Assembly: GCA_903908065.1 (NCBI GenBank)
Contig: CAIVQO010000098.1
Coordinates: forward strand, 1-64,000
Source: an uncultured beta proteobacterium
GTDB lineage: Bacteria > Pseudomonadota > Gammaproteobacteria > Burkholderiales > Rhodocyclaceae
DNA: 64,000 bases
Direction of reading: 5' to 3'
The position numbers were made by a program, and so were the translations under genes. Each line of letters begins with the position of its first letter. Positions within the stretch are counted from its first letter, which is position 1. Under the pieces are notes generated by a model. The model was not told where the DNA came from, ran no database searches, and saw nothing but the letters and a program-made list of their open reading frames with translations. Positions 35,511 to 45,640 of the stretch are shown here, one piece after another.

Positions 35511-38117
35511 TCAGCCGGTTTCGCCCTCGATCCGGTCGGCGTTTCCGCTGAGCAACACGGGGACCGTGGCGCGCTGCATCACGTCGCGGCTGACGCTTCC
35601 CAGCAGGCCGCGCCCGAGTTGGCCCCGGGTATGGCGATAAAGCACGATCAGGTCGGCGCCGTGTTCCGCCGCCGCGGCCAGGATGGCGCCGGCGATGTGG
35701 CCGCCGGCGTGGCGGAACTCCGCATCCACGTTTTCCATCTGCGCGGCGGCGACTGCCAGAGCGGCCTCCTCGGTGATTGATGGTGGCAACTTGCCGTCGC
35801 GATCCGTGACGGAAAACAGCATTACCGGCGTGCGTCCCGGCTTGGCCAGTTGCACGGCGAAATCGAAGGCAGCGCGCGCGGCGGGACTGCCGTCGAAGGC
35901 GACCAGGATGCGGCGCATCCACAGGCTGGCGCCGGGCGGCACCAGCAGAACGCTGCAAGGCGCACTGCCGAGGATGCCCTGAGTCAGGGGATCGAGCGGC
36001 GCCGCGGATTTCGGCTCGCCGCGCCGTTCCAGCACCAGCAGTTGGGCGGCCGCCTCGCGCGCCACGGCTTTGATCTCGGCGGCGGTGTCGCGACCTTCGC
36101 GGCGGTGGAATTCGGTCGGCACGTCGGCCACCATGGCCGCGCGTTGCAGCGCCGCGAGTCGGTCGCCGAAGGACTCGTCGGCTTCGCCCTGGCCGCGTGT
36201 CGCCACCACGTCGAGGGCCACGCCCAGGCGACGGGCGAGGGCGATCGCCGTTGTCGTCGCCGGTCCCGTCGCTTGCCCGGCGTCGGCCGCCAGCATCAGG
36301 CGCAGGCGCCGTTCCCCGTCGGGCAGTCGGCCGGAACTGCAGGCGGCGAAGATGCGCGTGCGGCAGTGGCGGCAGATGTCCGGATCGAGCGTCCAGTAAA
36401 GCGCCTCGGTCGGTTTCGACTTGACGGGGAAGAAGGCCCCTTCGCCGATTTCATGGACGTAGTTTCCCTGGCGCAGCAGGCGCCAGGGCTCTTCCTTGAG
36501 GCGATAGAAATACAGGCCGCCACCCATGCGCTTGCGCCGCCGCGCTTCCTGGGCAAACATTTCGGCACCGGCAACGTCGATGAAGTTCATGCCCAGCGAA
36601 ATCACCAGCACCGATTTCTGGCGCGGGTTGTCGACGTCGATCTGCTGCAGGCTGTTCTGGATGTGGTCCACCGCACCGAAGTAGGCCGAGCCGTTGATGC
36701 GGACCACCCGCAGCTGCGGGCATTCCGGCTTGCCGCGCGCGTCCTCGAAGTGATAGCCCGAGGCGTCCTCTACGGGGACCATCGGTTCGATGCCGGGCTT
36801 CGATGTGCGGTTGAGGTACAGCAGCAGGGAGAGCAGCACGCCGGCGACGATGCCGGCTTCGAGGTTGAGCAGGGTGCCGAGGATGGTCACCCACAGCACG
36901 GCGGATTCCTGGTGGCTGGTGCGCCAGATCGAAGCGATGTGGTGGAAGTCGATCAGGCCCCAGGCGACCAGAAACAGGATGCCGGCCATTGCCGCATGCG
37001 GCAGGTAGGCGGCGAGCGGCGCGACGGCCAGCAGGATCAGCACCAGGAAGCCCGAGGCGAAGATGGTGGCCAGCGGCGTGCGCGCGCCGGCCTCGTAATT
37101 CACCCCGGAGCGATTGAAGGAACCCGACGAGGCATAGCCTGAAAAGAAGGCGCCGGCGATGTTGGACAGGCCCTGGCCGATGAACTCCTGGTTGCCGTCG
37201 ATGCGCTGCTCCGAGCGCACGGCGATGGCGCGGGCAATCGACACTGCCTCGGTGAGCGCCAACATGGTGATCACCAGGGCCGGGACAAAGGTCTTCTTCA
37301 GCGCGGCGAAGGAGAAGTCTGGCAGCGACAGCGGCGGCAGCCCGGCTGGCAGGGCGCCGACGCTGCGGATGCCGGTGGCCTCCTGGCCAAACAGGCTGTT
37401 CAGGGCCACCGCGGCAAGGCTGCCAACCAGCATCGCGGCGATCATGTAGGGGAATTTCTTCCACCAGCGGCGGGTGGCGATGCCCGCGGCCAGCGTGGCG
37501 ATGCCGACGCCGGTGGCCCAGGGGTTGATCCGGTCGAATTGCAGGCCGAACTGGTGCAGTACCTCGTAGAACGGCAGGCCGCGCGCGATCTCGATGCCGA
37601 AGAAATTGCGGATCTGGCTGGCCGCGATCAGCACCGCGGCGCCGGTGGTGAAGCCGATCACCACCGTATGCGAGATGAAGTTCACCAGCGCACCCATGCG
37701 CGCCAGGCCCAGGGCCATCTGGAAGATGCCGACCTGCAGCGTCAGGGTCAGGATCAGGCCCACGTACTGGGGCGTGCCCGGCTCTGCCAGGTGGTGCACG
37801 GCGCCGTAGATGGCGATCGAAATCGCCGTCGTCGGACCGGAGACGAGATGCCAGCTGGAGCCGAACAGGGCGGCCACCACGGCCGGCAACATCGCCGCGT
37901 AGAGGCCGTATTCGGGCGGCAGGCCGGCGATGGTGGCGAAGGCGACGCCCTGCGGCAGGACGATCAGCGCGCCGGTGAGGCCGGCCAGCAAGTCGTCGCG
38001 CAGGCTGTTACGGTTGACCAGTGGCCACCAGCGCAGGAAGGGGAGCAGGCGAATGAGCCAGCCGGTGGTCGGTGTCATGGATTGGGACGGTAGAGGTCCG
38101 GAGGCGGACAGGGGCAT
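35511..38117 (-). CDS. SulP-type anion transporter fused to STAS and two universal stress domains
   Basis: An 868-residue membrane protein. Residues about 20-430 form a SulP/SLC26 transporter (GVAFATIAGLPPEYGLYAA, NIAGAFFSGYASSGSFNRS). A STAS domain follows (about 455-570). A short linker has CRHCRTRIFAAC, a possible metal-binding motif. Two tandem universal stress protein (Usp) domains end it (about 600-725 and 725-868; the last has VAFDGSPAA). Substrate could be bicarbonate, sulfate or another anion. ATG at 38078 is an equally good start. A second SulP gene lies 2.3 kb away on the opposite strand. Confidence 0.87.
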   Translation of the reverse strand: MPLSASGPLPSQSMTPTTGWLIRLLPFLRWWPLVNRNSLRDDLLAGLTGALIVLPQGVAFATIAGLPPEYGLYAAMLPAVVAALFGSSWHLVSGPTTAISIAIYGAVHHLAEPGTPQYVGLILTLTLQVGIFQMALGLARMGALVNFISHTVVIGFTTGAAVLIAASQIRNFFGIEIARGLPFYEVLHQFGLQFDRINPWATGVGIATLAAGIATRRWWKKFPYMIAAMLVGSLAAVALNSLFGQEATGIRSVGALPAGLPPLSLPDFSFAALKKTFVPALVITMLALTEAVSIARAIAVRSEQRIDGNQEFIGQGLSNIAGAFFSGYASSGSFNRSGVNYEAGARTPLATIFASGFLVLILLAVAPLAAYLPHAAMAGILFLVAWGLIDFHHIASIWRTSHQESAVLWVTILGTLLNLEAGIVAGVLLSLLLYLNRTSKPGIEPMVPVEDASGYHFEDARGKPECPQLRVVRINGSAYFGAVDHIQNSLQQIDVDNPRQKSVLVISLGMNFIDVAGAEMFAQEARRRKRMGGGLYFYRLKEEPWRLLRQGNYVHEIGEGAFFPVKSKPTEALYWTLDPDICRHCRTRIFAACSSGRLPDGERRLRLMLAADAGQATGPATTTAIALARRLGVALDVVATRGQGEADESFGDRLAALQRAAMVADVPTEFHRREGRDTAAEIKAVAREAAAQLLVLERRGEPKSAAPLDPLTQGILGSAPCSVLLVPPGASLWMRRILVAFDGSPAARAAFDFAVQLAKPGRTPVMLFSVTDRDGKLPPSITEEAALAVAAAQMENVDAEFRHAGGHIAGAILAAAAEHGADLIVLYRHTRGQLGRGLLGSVSRDVMQRATVPVLLSGNADRIEGETG

Positions 38118-38225
38118 GACGTGAACTTGAATATTAGCAGATGATGATTTTGAATTCGATGCGAAGCCGCGCAGGGCATTGCCTGCCGGGAAGCCGATCC
38201 TAGCGGGACCAGCGTGAAGCCAGCG

Positions 38226-39497
38226 TCAAGATCGGGTGAAGCGCAAATTCGCCGTCGTTCCCCGCGCGGGATCGCTCTCCAGGGCTACCTGCCATCCAAG
38301 GCGGTCGCAGATCCGCTTCACGAGGAACAGGCCAATGCCGCTGCCCTGGCTATCCGCGCCCCGATAGTGGCGCTCGAATACGCGCTGCAGCGCATGATCG
38401 TCCATCCCGCTGCCGCTGTCCCGCACGCTGAGGCCCGTGTGATCCAGTTGCAGGCGTATTTCTCCGTCGCGCGTGTGGGCTACGGCGTTCTGCACCAGAT
38501 TCGTCAGCACCATGGCAAACAAGGCCGGCGGTGCTGGCAGCGGCAGGGAGGGCGGTGACTCGATGCTGAGCCGGGTGTTGCGGGACGCGGCCAGGGGGCG
38601 ATAGCGCTCGACGCATTCCACGGCAAGCCGTGCGCCGTCGCAGCTTTCCGCGTCACTTGCCGGTTCCTCACGGGACAGCGTGAGCAGCGCAGCAGTGAGC
38701 TGTGTCATCTCCTCGGCGGCGCGCTGGATGCGGGCAATCCTTTCGCGCTGGGACGGGTCCAGGCCAGGGTCGTCGGCCAGCACTTCCGCCGCTCCGCTAA
38801 TTACCGCCAGTGGCGTGCGCAGCTCGTGGCTGGCGTCAGCGGCGAAGTTGCGCTCGCGTTCGACAAAAGCGTCCAGCCGTGCGACATAGCGGTCAAAGGC
38901 CCGCGCAAGTTCGTCGATTTCGTCGCCAGAACCGGTTCCGGCAGCGATGCCGGCGAGTTGGGGTGGGCGTTCCGGGGCGGCGCGCGCCACGGCCTGCGCG
39001 AGATCGGAGACGGGCGCGATGACGCGCCCGGCCAACCACCAGCCGCCAAGTGATGCAAGCAGCGTCATCAGGCCGCCAGCCACCAGCAGGTAGGCCAGAA
39101 AGCGTCGCTCGCGATGCCGCTGCCGGGCTTCGTCAAAGAGGACGAGGTAGCGCCGGCCCTCTTTTTCGGCGACGGCCGCCCGCCAGGGCAGGCCGTCCAG
39201 AGTGATCTCGTGCTGCCCCGGCGGCAGCGTGCGCAGCTCCGGAGGCAGGTTGTCGAGCGGGGCATCGGGGCCGGCGTAGTAGCCCCGCAAGCTGGCGGTG
39301 GCCGGCGGCAGCGAAAGGGGATTCCTGGCGCGGCGCGCCATGTAGTCCTCCAGTTCCGCCTTCAGCGTTTGGTCCATCAGGCGTTGCGACACATCGTGGG
39401 CGGCAAACCAGATGCCCACGATCAGCAGCAACCCGAGCGCCGCGCCCATCACGGCGAAGGCAATCGCAACGCGAAGGCGCAGCTTAGGACGCCGCAT
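38226..39497 (-). CDS. Sensor histidine kinase (QseC/PmrB type)
   Basis: A 423-residue membrane kinase. Two transmembrane segments (about residues 10-30 and 145-165) bracket a periplasmic sensor region. HAMP-like sequence precedes the dimerisation domain with DASHELRTPLAVISG, where His is the phosphorylated residue. The ATPase domain ends with DSGSGMDD and GSGIGLFLVK. The start at 39497 overlaps the response regulator by 14 bases; an upstream ATG extends into unconserved sequence. Its signal is unknown. Confidence 0.9.
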   Translation of the reverse strand: MRRPKLRLRVAIAFAVMGAALGLLLIVGIWFAAHDVSQRLMDQTLKAELEDYMARRARNPLSLPPATASLRGYYAGPDAPLDNLPPELRTLPPGQHEITLDGLPWRAAVAEKEGRRYLVLFDEARQRHRERRFLAYLLVAGGLMTLLASLGGWWLAGRVIAPVSDLAQAVARAAPERPPQLAGIAAGTGSGDEIDELARAFDRYVARLDAFVERERNFAADASHELRTPLAVISGAAEVLADDPGLDPSQRERIARIQRAAEEMTQLTAALLTLSREEPASDAESCDGARLAVECVERYRPLAASRNTRLSIESPPSLPLPAPPALFAMVLTNLVQNAVAHTRDGEIRLQLDHTGLSVRDSGSGMDDHALQRVFERHYRGADSQGSGIGLFLVKRICDRLGWQVALESDPARGTTANLRFTRS

Positions 39498-40197
39498 CGC
39501 CGGTTTCGGTGCGAGGTTGGGCGAGTTGCCAACCCAGGCCGCGCAGGGTATGCAGCAGGGGTATCGCGAATGGCTTGTCGATGGCGCTGCGCAGCAGGTG
39601 CAGGTGGCTGCGCAATGCATCCGAATCCGGCGGCCGGTCCTGCCAGACGACCCGCTCCAGTTCCTCGCGGGAGACCACGCGGGGCGAGGCGCGCATTAGG
39701 ACTTCCAGCAAACGCAAAGGAATGGGCGGCAGGGTGATCTCGTGGTCGCCGCGTTGCACGCGCAAGGCCGTGGTATCGAATCGCAGATCGGCCACCACCA
39801 GGACCCGCGGCACCACGTTGGCCCGCGCGCGCCGCACCAGGGCCTGCACGCGCGCGGCGACTTCGCGCATGGCAAAAGGCTTTACCAGATAGTCGTCGGC
39901 GCCGGCCTGGAGCCCGAGTATCTTGTCGTCGAGGGTATCGCGGGCCGTCAGCATCAGTATCGGCGTCGCCTTGCCGAGATCTTCGCGCAGCATCCGGCAA
40001 AGTGCGATTCCATCAATCCCCGGCAGCATCAGGTCGAGCAGGATCAGATCGAAGTCGGTACGGGATGCCAGTTGCAAGCCCCCGATGCCGTTGCCGACGA
40101 TATCGACCAGGTGTCCCTGCGCCGTTAGGTAATCGGCGAGGTTGGCGGCAAGATCGGGATTGTCTTCGACGACGAGGATCTTGAGGCGGGTGTTCAT
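39484..40197 (-). CDS. OmpR-family response regulator
   Basis: A 237-residue regulator. The receiver domain (1-120) has ILVVEDNPDLAANLA and phospho-acceptor Asp in LILLDLMLPG. The winged-helix domain follows (about 130-225, ending LHTLRGLGWQL). It is divergent from the SulP-Ehr block, with 207 bases between the start codons, so it may control that block. A REP-like copy sits 28 bases upstream of its start. Confidence 0.92.
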   Translation of the reverse strand: MNTRLKILVVEDNPDLAANLADYLTAQGHLVDIVGNGIGGLQLASRTDFDLILLDLMLPGIDGIALCRMLREDLGKATPILMLTARDTLDDKILGLQAGADDYLVKPFAMREVAARVQALVRRARANVVPRVLVVADLRFDTTALRVQRGDHEITLPPIPLRLLEVLMRASPRVVSREELERVVWQDRPPDSDALRSHLHLLRSAIDKPFAIPLLHTLRGLGWQLAQPRTETGDAAS

Positions 40198-40224
40198 CCT
40201 CGGATTATCTGCCAGCAAACGAAT

Positions 40225-40246
40225 AGTCGGCGCTGGCGGCACGGTG
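40225..40246 (+). repeat. REP-like repeat copy in the TCS/SulP divergent region
   Basis: AGTCGGCGCTGGCGGCACGG is identical over 20 bases to the copy at 8882-8901. Confidence 0.75.
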
Positions 40247-40404
40247 TTTTGCAAAGGAAGTCGGCATGCTCGCCTTCCGGATGTGCCCGGCGGGATTGGA
40301 AGGGCTGATTGAAGAATAAAAAGCTTGTTGTCGCGCGGGTATTTGGCGCTGTTACCATCCCCTTTTCGTGAAGAGAGCGTGAAGAGCGGAGGTGCCACCT
40401 GCCT

Positions 40405-42567
40405 GTGGCGCAATTCGCCATGCCCGAGATGAGCTTTCCGCCGTTACTGCAACGATTCCTGCCCTTCCTGCGCTGGTTTCCCTATTCCGGCGCCAACCTG
40501 CGCGCCGACTTCCTCGCCGGCCTCACCGTGGCTCTGGTGCTGGTGCCGCAGTCCATGGCCTACGCCCAACTGGCCGGCATGCCGGCCTACTACGGCCTGT
40601 ACGCCGCCTTCCTGCCGGTGGCGGTAGCGGCCCTGTGGGGATCCTCGAACCAGCTCGGCACCGGCCCGGTGGCGGTGGCATCCTTGCTCACGGCCTCCTC
40701 GCTGACGCCGCTGGCGGCGCCGGGTTCGGAAAACTTCATCGCCCTGGCGATCCTGCTGGCACTGCTGGTCGGGGTCATCCAGCTCACGCTGGGGGTATTC
40801 AAACTGGGCGTGGTGGTTAACTTTCTTTCCCATCCAGTGATTGTCGGCTTCACCAATGCGGCTGCCATCATCATTGCCCTGTCGCAGGTGAACAAGCTGA
40901 TCGGCGTGCCCATGGGCCGTTCCGAATCCTTCATTGCCGACATCTGGGGCGTGGCCTTGCTGGTCGGCGATACCCATTGGCCAACCCTGGCGATGGGCGC
41001 GACGGCGATTGCGCTGATCTGGGTGATACGCAAGAAGGCGCCCAGCTTGCCGGGCGTGCTGATTGCCGTGGCGGTGACCACCGTCGCGTCCTGGCAGCTT
41101 GGATTCGAGCGCAATGCCACGGCGACGCTGGAACAGATTGGCGACAGCGAGGCGCAGGCGCTTCTGGTCGAGTTCGTCCGTACCGAAACGCGCATCCGCG
41201 AGATCAACCAGCAGATGCTGGACAAGGGCAATGAGCTCAAGGCGCTGCGCAAGGGTGGAAGCGAGTCGGCGCATGAGGTCGCAACGCTGAACTATGAGAT
41301 CGAATTGCTGCGCCTCCAGTTGAAGGACCGTGAAGACGAGAACCGCCGTCGCAACCGCGCCGTGCGCAGCATCGTCTTCGAGCAGATTGCGGTGGACGGT
41401 GGACCGGTGGCCTACTACGCCAGCGGCCGCCTGCCGGCCGGAGCGAAATCCGATGGTCGCCACTGGCGCATCGCCCGTGCCGCCAGCGGCAGCCTCAAGC
41501 TGACCGGTGGCGGCGAAGTGGTGGGCAAGGTGCCGGAAGGCCTGCCGTCCATCGGCTTGCCCAAGTTCTCGTGGGACATGCTTGGCAGCCTGCTGGGCGC
41601 GGCGATCGTGATTTCGCTGGTTGGCTTCATGGAGGCGATTTCCATCGCCAAGGCGATCGCCGCCAAGACCAAGCAGAAGATCGATCCCAACCAGGAACTG
41701 ATCGGCCAGGGCCTAGCCAATCTGGTGGGGGCGGCAAGCCAGGCCTTTCCGGTTTCGGGCTCATTTTCGCGCTCTGCGGTAAACATCAATGCCGGGGCCA
41801 AGACGGGCATGTCGTCGGTGATCACGGCAGTATTCGTGCTGCTCACCCTGCTCTTCCTTACGCCCCTGCTGTACCACCTGCCGCAGGCGGTGCTGGCGGC
41901 GGTGATCATCATGGCGGTGATCGGCCTAGTGAATTTCGCGGCGGTCAAGCATGCCTGGCAGGCCAATCGCCACGACGGCATCGCTGCGGTGGTGACTTTC
42001 CTGGCGACACTGGCCTTTGCACCCCATCTCGACAAGGGCATCATCGTCGGCGCCGGGCTGGCCATCGGCCTCTACCTCTATCGCACCATGACGCCGCGGG
42101 TGGCCATCCTCGGCCGCCATCCCGACGGCACGCTGCGCGATGCGAAAGTGCATGACCTGCCGCCCTCGAAGGTGGTCACTGCGGTGCGCTTCGACGGCCG
42201 CCTTTATTTTGCCAACGTCGCCTATTTCGAGGACGCCATCCTCGAAGCCGTGGCGGCCAACCCCGAGGCACGCGCGGTGCTCGTGGTGGGCGAGGGCATC
42301 AACGAGATCGATGCCTCGGGCGAGGAGGTGATGCACCACGTGGTGCAGCACCTGCGCGATGCCGGCATCGAGGTGGCCTTTTCCGGGTTGAAGAAGCAGG
42401 TGGTGGATGTCATGCGTGCCACCGGCTTGCTGGCCTTCATCGGCGAGGCGCGCCTCTTCCCCACGGCGGATACCGCGCTGGAAGCGATCCATGCCGAGGC
42501 AGCGGCGCGTGGCGAGGACCATGCCGCCAGCCCGCTGCGTCCCGTGCCGCAGGAGCGCTTTGCCTGA
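40405..42567 (+). CDS. SulP-family anion transporter with a large charged insertion
   Basis: A 720-residue transporter. The SulP core is clear (VPQSMAYAQLAGMPAYYGLYAA, NLVGAASQAFPVSGSFSRS) and a STAS domain ends it (about 570-700). Between the seventh and eighth membrane segments, residues about 232-373 form an unusual insertion. It is rich in Glu, Arg and Gln with heptad-like coiled coil (EFVRTETRIREINQQ, ATLNYEIELLRLQLKDR) and then a small Gly-rich part. By SLC26 topology the insertion should face the periplasm; this is inference. GTG at 40405 or ATG at 40420 may be the start. Six Ehr-type genes follow after about 110 bases. Confidence 0.87.
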   Translation: MAQFAMPEMSFPPLLQRFLPFLRWFPYSGANLRADFLAGLTVALVLVPQSMAYAQLAGMPAYYGLYAAFLPVAVAALWGSSNQLGTGPVAVASLLTASSLTPLAAPGSENFIALAILLALLVGVIQLTLGVFKLGVVVNFLSHPVIVGFTNAAAIIIALSQVNKLIGVPMGRSESFIADIWGVALLVGDTHWPTLAMGATAIALIWVIRKKAPSLPGVLIAVAVTTVASWQLGFERNATATLEQIGDSEAQALLVEFVRTETRIREINQQMLDKGNELKALRKGGSESAHEVATLNYEIELLRLQLKDREDENRRRNRAVRSIVFEQIAVDGGPVAYYASGRLPAGAKSDGRHWRIARAASGSLKLTGGGEVVGKVPEGLPSIGLPKFSWDMLGSLLGAAIVISLVGFMEAISIAKAIAAKTKQKIDPNQELIGQGLANLVGAASQAFPVSGSFSRSAVNINAGAKTGMSSVITAVFVLLTLLFLTPLLYHLPQAVLAAVIIMAVIGLVNFAAVKHAWQANRHDGIAAVVTFLATLAFAPHLDKGIIVGAGLAIGLYLYRTMTPRVAILGRHPDGTLRDAKVHDLPPSKVVTAVRFDGRLYFANVAYFEDAILEAVAANPEARAVLVVGEGINEIDASGEEVMHHVVQHLRDAGIEVAFSGLKKQVVDVMRATGLLAFIGEARLFPTADTALEAIHAEAAARGEDHAASPLRPVPQERFA

Positions 42568-42680
42568 ATCCTTGTGCCCAACAGGGCTATCGAACGTTAA
42601 AATATCAACGATGTATTCAATCTTGCCGCGCCCCCTGATCCGGCCGCAGAACCGGAAGCCGCGTGGCTCCAACTGATCCG

Positions 42681-44690
42681 ATGTCCGGCCTCCTGACCCT
42701 CGACCTGCTGATTCTGGCCGCCTGCGCCTGGCTGGTGACCGGCCTGCTCGGCGTGTTTGCCGGTCGCGCGACCGGCTTCATCGCCGGCCTGCTGTTTCCG
42801 CTGGGTGCGGTGATCGGCATCGGTGTCGGCCTGCTCGGCCTCAATGCGCTGGGTGCGCCAACGCAAACGGCGGTGCTCGCCATCGGACTGCCCGACCTGC
42901 CTTTCCACCTGCGCCTGGACAATCTATCGGCGGTATTCACCCTGTTGCTGGGCTTCGCCGGCGCGGGGATCTCGATCTACGCCGCCGGCTATTTCGCCAA
43001 GGGCGACACACCGGGCCTGGGGCCGCTGTGTTTCGAATACCACGTGTTCCTCGGCAGCATGCTGATGGTGCTGCTGGCCGACGATGCCTATGCCTTCATG
43101 GTGGCCTGGGAATGCATGGCCTTGTCGTCCTTCTTCCTGGTCACCACCGACCACAAGCATGAAGAGATCCGCCGTGCCGGCTTCCTCTACCTGCTGATCG
43201 CCCATATCGGCGCGATCGCCATCCTGCTTTCCTTCGGCGTGATGACCGGTGGCGAGGGCGACTACAACTTCGCCGCAATGCGCACGGTGGAACTGACGCC
43301 GACCTGGACTTCAGCCGCGTTCCTGCTGGCGCTGGCCGGCTTCGGCGCCAAGGCCGGCCTGGTACCCCTGCATGTCTGGCTACCCGAGGCCCACCCGGCG
43401 GCGCCGTCGCCGGTGTCGGCAATGATGTCCGGTGTGATGCTGAAGACGGCGATCTATGGCCTGCTGCGCGTCAGCTTCGACCTGCTGCACACGACGATCT
43501 GGTGGTGGGGCGTGGTCGCCCTGGTCATCGGCCTGCTCACCGCGATTTTCGGCGTGCTCTACAGCACGGTGCAAAGCGACATGAAGCGCCTGCTGGCGTA
43601 TTCCTCGATCGAGAACATTGGCCTGATCGCCGTCGCGATCGGCCTGACCCTGATCTTCCATGCCTATGGCATGGATGCGCTGGCGGCGCTGGCGCTCACC
43701 GCGGTGCTCTACCACTGCCTGGCCCATGCCGGCTTCAAGAGCCTGCTGTTCCTGTGCACCGGCTCGGTGCTGCACGCCACCCATGAGCGCAGCCTTGGCA
43801 AGCTGGGCGGCCTGATCCATCCCATGCCCTGGGTGGCCTGGCTGGCACTGGCCGGCATCATCGCCGGCGCCGGCCTGCCGCCGCTTTCGGGCTTCGTTTC
43901 GGAATGGCTGTTGCTGCAAGGCTTCCTCTTCTCGCCCGGACTGCCGCATCCCTGGCTCAACATGGTGGTGCCGGTGGCGGCCGCGCTGGTGGTGCTGGTG
44001 GCGGCGCTGGCCGGCTTCGCCATGGTCAAGTTCTACGGCATCATCTTCCTTGGCCAGATGCGCGAACCGGCCTTGAAGGACGCCCACGATGCCGGCCCCT
44101 GGGAGCGGGCCGGGCTGGTCTGGCTGGCGCTGATCACGGTGCTGCTCGGCGTGCTGCCCTCGACGGTGATCCTGCGCCTCGATGCCGCGACACAACAACT
44201 GCTGGGTGCCGGCCTCGCCAATACCTTGCAACAGCAAGGCTGGTGGATGCTGGCGCCGATTTCGGCCGAGCGCGCCAGCTACGAGCCGCTGATCGTCCTG
44301 GTGAGCATCGCGGTGACCCTGCTCGCCTCGCGCTGGCTGGTGCGCAGCCTGTTCCACGGCCGCGTACGGCGCAGTTCGCCCTGGGACTGCGGTTACCACT
44401 TCGAGGGGCCGCGCGCCCAGGACACGGCCGAGGGCTTCAGCCAGCCGATCCGCCGCATCTTCGAGCCAATGTTCCGCATGCAGCGCCATTTCCCCGCCGC
44501 CCGCGACAAGCAGCCCTATTACAGCGTCAAGGTCGAGGATCATTTCTGGTACTGGTGCTACCTGCCGATCGCGCGCCTGGCGAACTGGATTTCCGCCATG
44601 ATCGTGGCGCTGCAGGGCGGGCGCATCGCGGTGTACCTGATGTACAGCTTCATCACGCTGCTGTTGCTGCTCCTGGTGGCCAGGCCATGA
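42681..44690 (+). CDS. hyfB: HyfB-like proton-pumping membrane subunit (NuoL/M/N family)
   Basis: A 669-residue antiporter-like subunit with about 14-16 membrane segments. Key charged residues of proton pumping are present: Glu in VAWECMAL, and Lys in GFGAKAGLVPLHVWLPEAHPAAPSPVSAMMSGVMLKTA. The long C-terminal part (after 600) has the soluble tail typical of HyfB. ATG at 42681 is preferred; GTG at 42663 is possible. The start of the next gene overlaps its stop by four bases. Confidence 0.87.
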   Translation: MSGLLTLDLLILAACAWLVTGLLGVFAGRATGFIAGLLFPLGAVIGIGVGLLGLNALGAPTQTAVLAIGLPDLPFHLRLDNLSAVFTLLLGFAGAGISIYAAGYFAKGDTPGLGPLCFEYHVFLGSMLMVLLADDAYAFMVAWECMALSSFFLVTTDHKHEEIRRAGFLYLLIAHIGAIAILLSFGVMTGGEGDYNFAAMRTVELTPTWTSAAFLLALAGFGAKAGLVPLHVWLPEAHPAAPSPVSAMMSGVMLKTAIYGLLRVSFDLLHTTIWWWGVVALVIGLLTAIFGVLYSTVQSDMKRLLAYSSIENIGLIAVAIGLTLIFHAYGMDALAALALTAVLYHCLAHAGFKSLLFLCTGSVLHATHERSLGKLGGLIHPMPWVAWLALAGIIAGAGLPPLSGFVSEWLLLQGFLFSPGLPHPWLNMVVPVAAALVVLVAALAGFAMVKFYGIIFLGQMREPALKDAHDAGPWERAGLVWLALITVLLGVLPSTVILRLDAATQQLLGAGLANTLQQQGWWMLAPISAERASYEPLIVLVSIAVTLLASRWLVRSLFHGRVRRSSPWDCGYHFEGPRAQDTAEGFSQPIRRIFEPMFRMQRHFPAARDKQPYYSVKVEDHFWYWCYLPIARLANWISAMIVALQGGRIAVYLMYSFITLLLLLLVARP

Positions 44691-45640
44691 GTTTTTCCGG
44701 CGCCCTTGCACAACTGTTCGCCATCGCCCTGGCGCTGGTGTTGGCACCGCTGCTTTCGGGCTGGGTCGGCCAGTGCCGCGCCTGGCTGCAAAGCCGCACG
44801 GCGCCGCCGCTGCTGCTGCCCTATTACATGCTGCGCAAGCTGTTCGAAAAGGACGTGGTGCTGGCGCACAACGCCTCCTCGCTGTTTCGCGCCGCGCCCT
44901 TCGTCATCTTCGGTTGCATGCTGCTGGCCTGCGCCATCGTGCCTACCCTGTCGACCGACCTGCCATTTGCCCCGGCGGCCGATGCGCTGGCCCTGGTCGG
45001 CATCTTCGGCCTGGCGCGCATCTTCATCGCCCTGGCCGGCATGGATGTCGGCACGGCCTTTGGCAGCCTCGGCGGGCGGCGTGAGATGCTGGTCGGCTTC
45101 CTCGCCGAACCGGCGCTGCTGATGGTCTTCTTCACCTTGGCGATGATCGCCCAGTCGACTTCGCTGGCGACCATCGTCGAGACCCTGGCCCATCGCGAGC
45201 TGATCATCTATCCCAGCCTGGCCTTCGCCGGCGTTGCCTTCACCTTCGTCTCGCTGGCCGAAAACGCCCGTGTGCCGGTGGACAACCCGGCCACCCACCT
45301 CGAACTGACGATGATCCACGAGGCCATGATCCTCGAATACACCGGCCGCCACCTGGCGCTGATCGAGTGGGCTGCCAGCCTCAAGCTGTATGCCTATTCC
45401 TGCCTTGGCCTGGCCCTGTTCTTCCCCTGGGGCATTGCCCCCGGCGACAACATCCTTGCCCTTGCGGCGGCGATCCCGTTGCTGCTGCTCAAGCTCGCCA
45501 TCGGCGGCTTCCTGCTGGCCGCCATCGAGACGGTGAATGCCAAGATGCGCATCTTCCGCGCGCCTGAATTCCTTGGTACCGCCTTCATGCTGGCGGTACT
45601 TGGCCTGTTGGTGAGGCTGTTGCTGGAGGTGAAGGTATGA
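44687..45640 (+). CDS. hyfC: HyfC-like membrane subunit (NuoH family)
   Basis: A 317-residue membrane protein with about eight segments. It matches NuoH/HyfC: LLPYYMLRKLFEKDVV, a cytosolic loop with glutamates, and AENARVPVDNPATHLELTMIHEAM in the middle. In complex I the equivalent subunit links the redox module with the pumping module. ATGA overlap with hyfB shows tight coupling. A 115-base gap with a palindrome follows. Confidence 0.87.
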   Translation: MSFSGALAQLFAIALALVLAPLLSGWVGQCRAWLQSRTAPPLLLPYYMLRKLFEKDVVLAHNASSLFRAAPFVIFGCMLLACAIVPTLSTDLPFAPAADALALVGIFGLARIFIALAGMDVGTAFGSLGGRREMLVGFLAEPALLMVFFTLAMIAQSTSLATIVETLAHRELIIYPSLAFAGVAFTFVSLAENARVPVDNPATHLELTMIHEAMILEYTGRHLALIEWAASLKLYAYSCLGLALFFPWGIAPGDNILALAAAIPLLLLKLAIGGFLLAAIETVNAKMRIFRAPEFLGTAFMLAVLGLLVRLLLEVKV

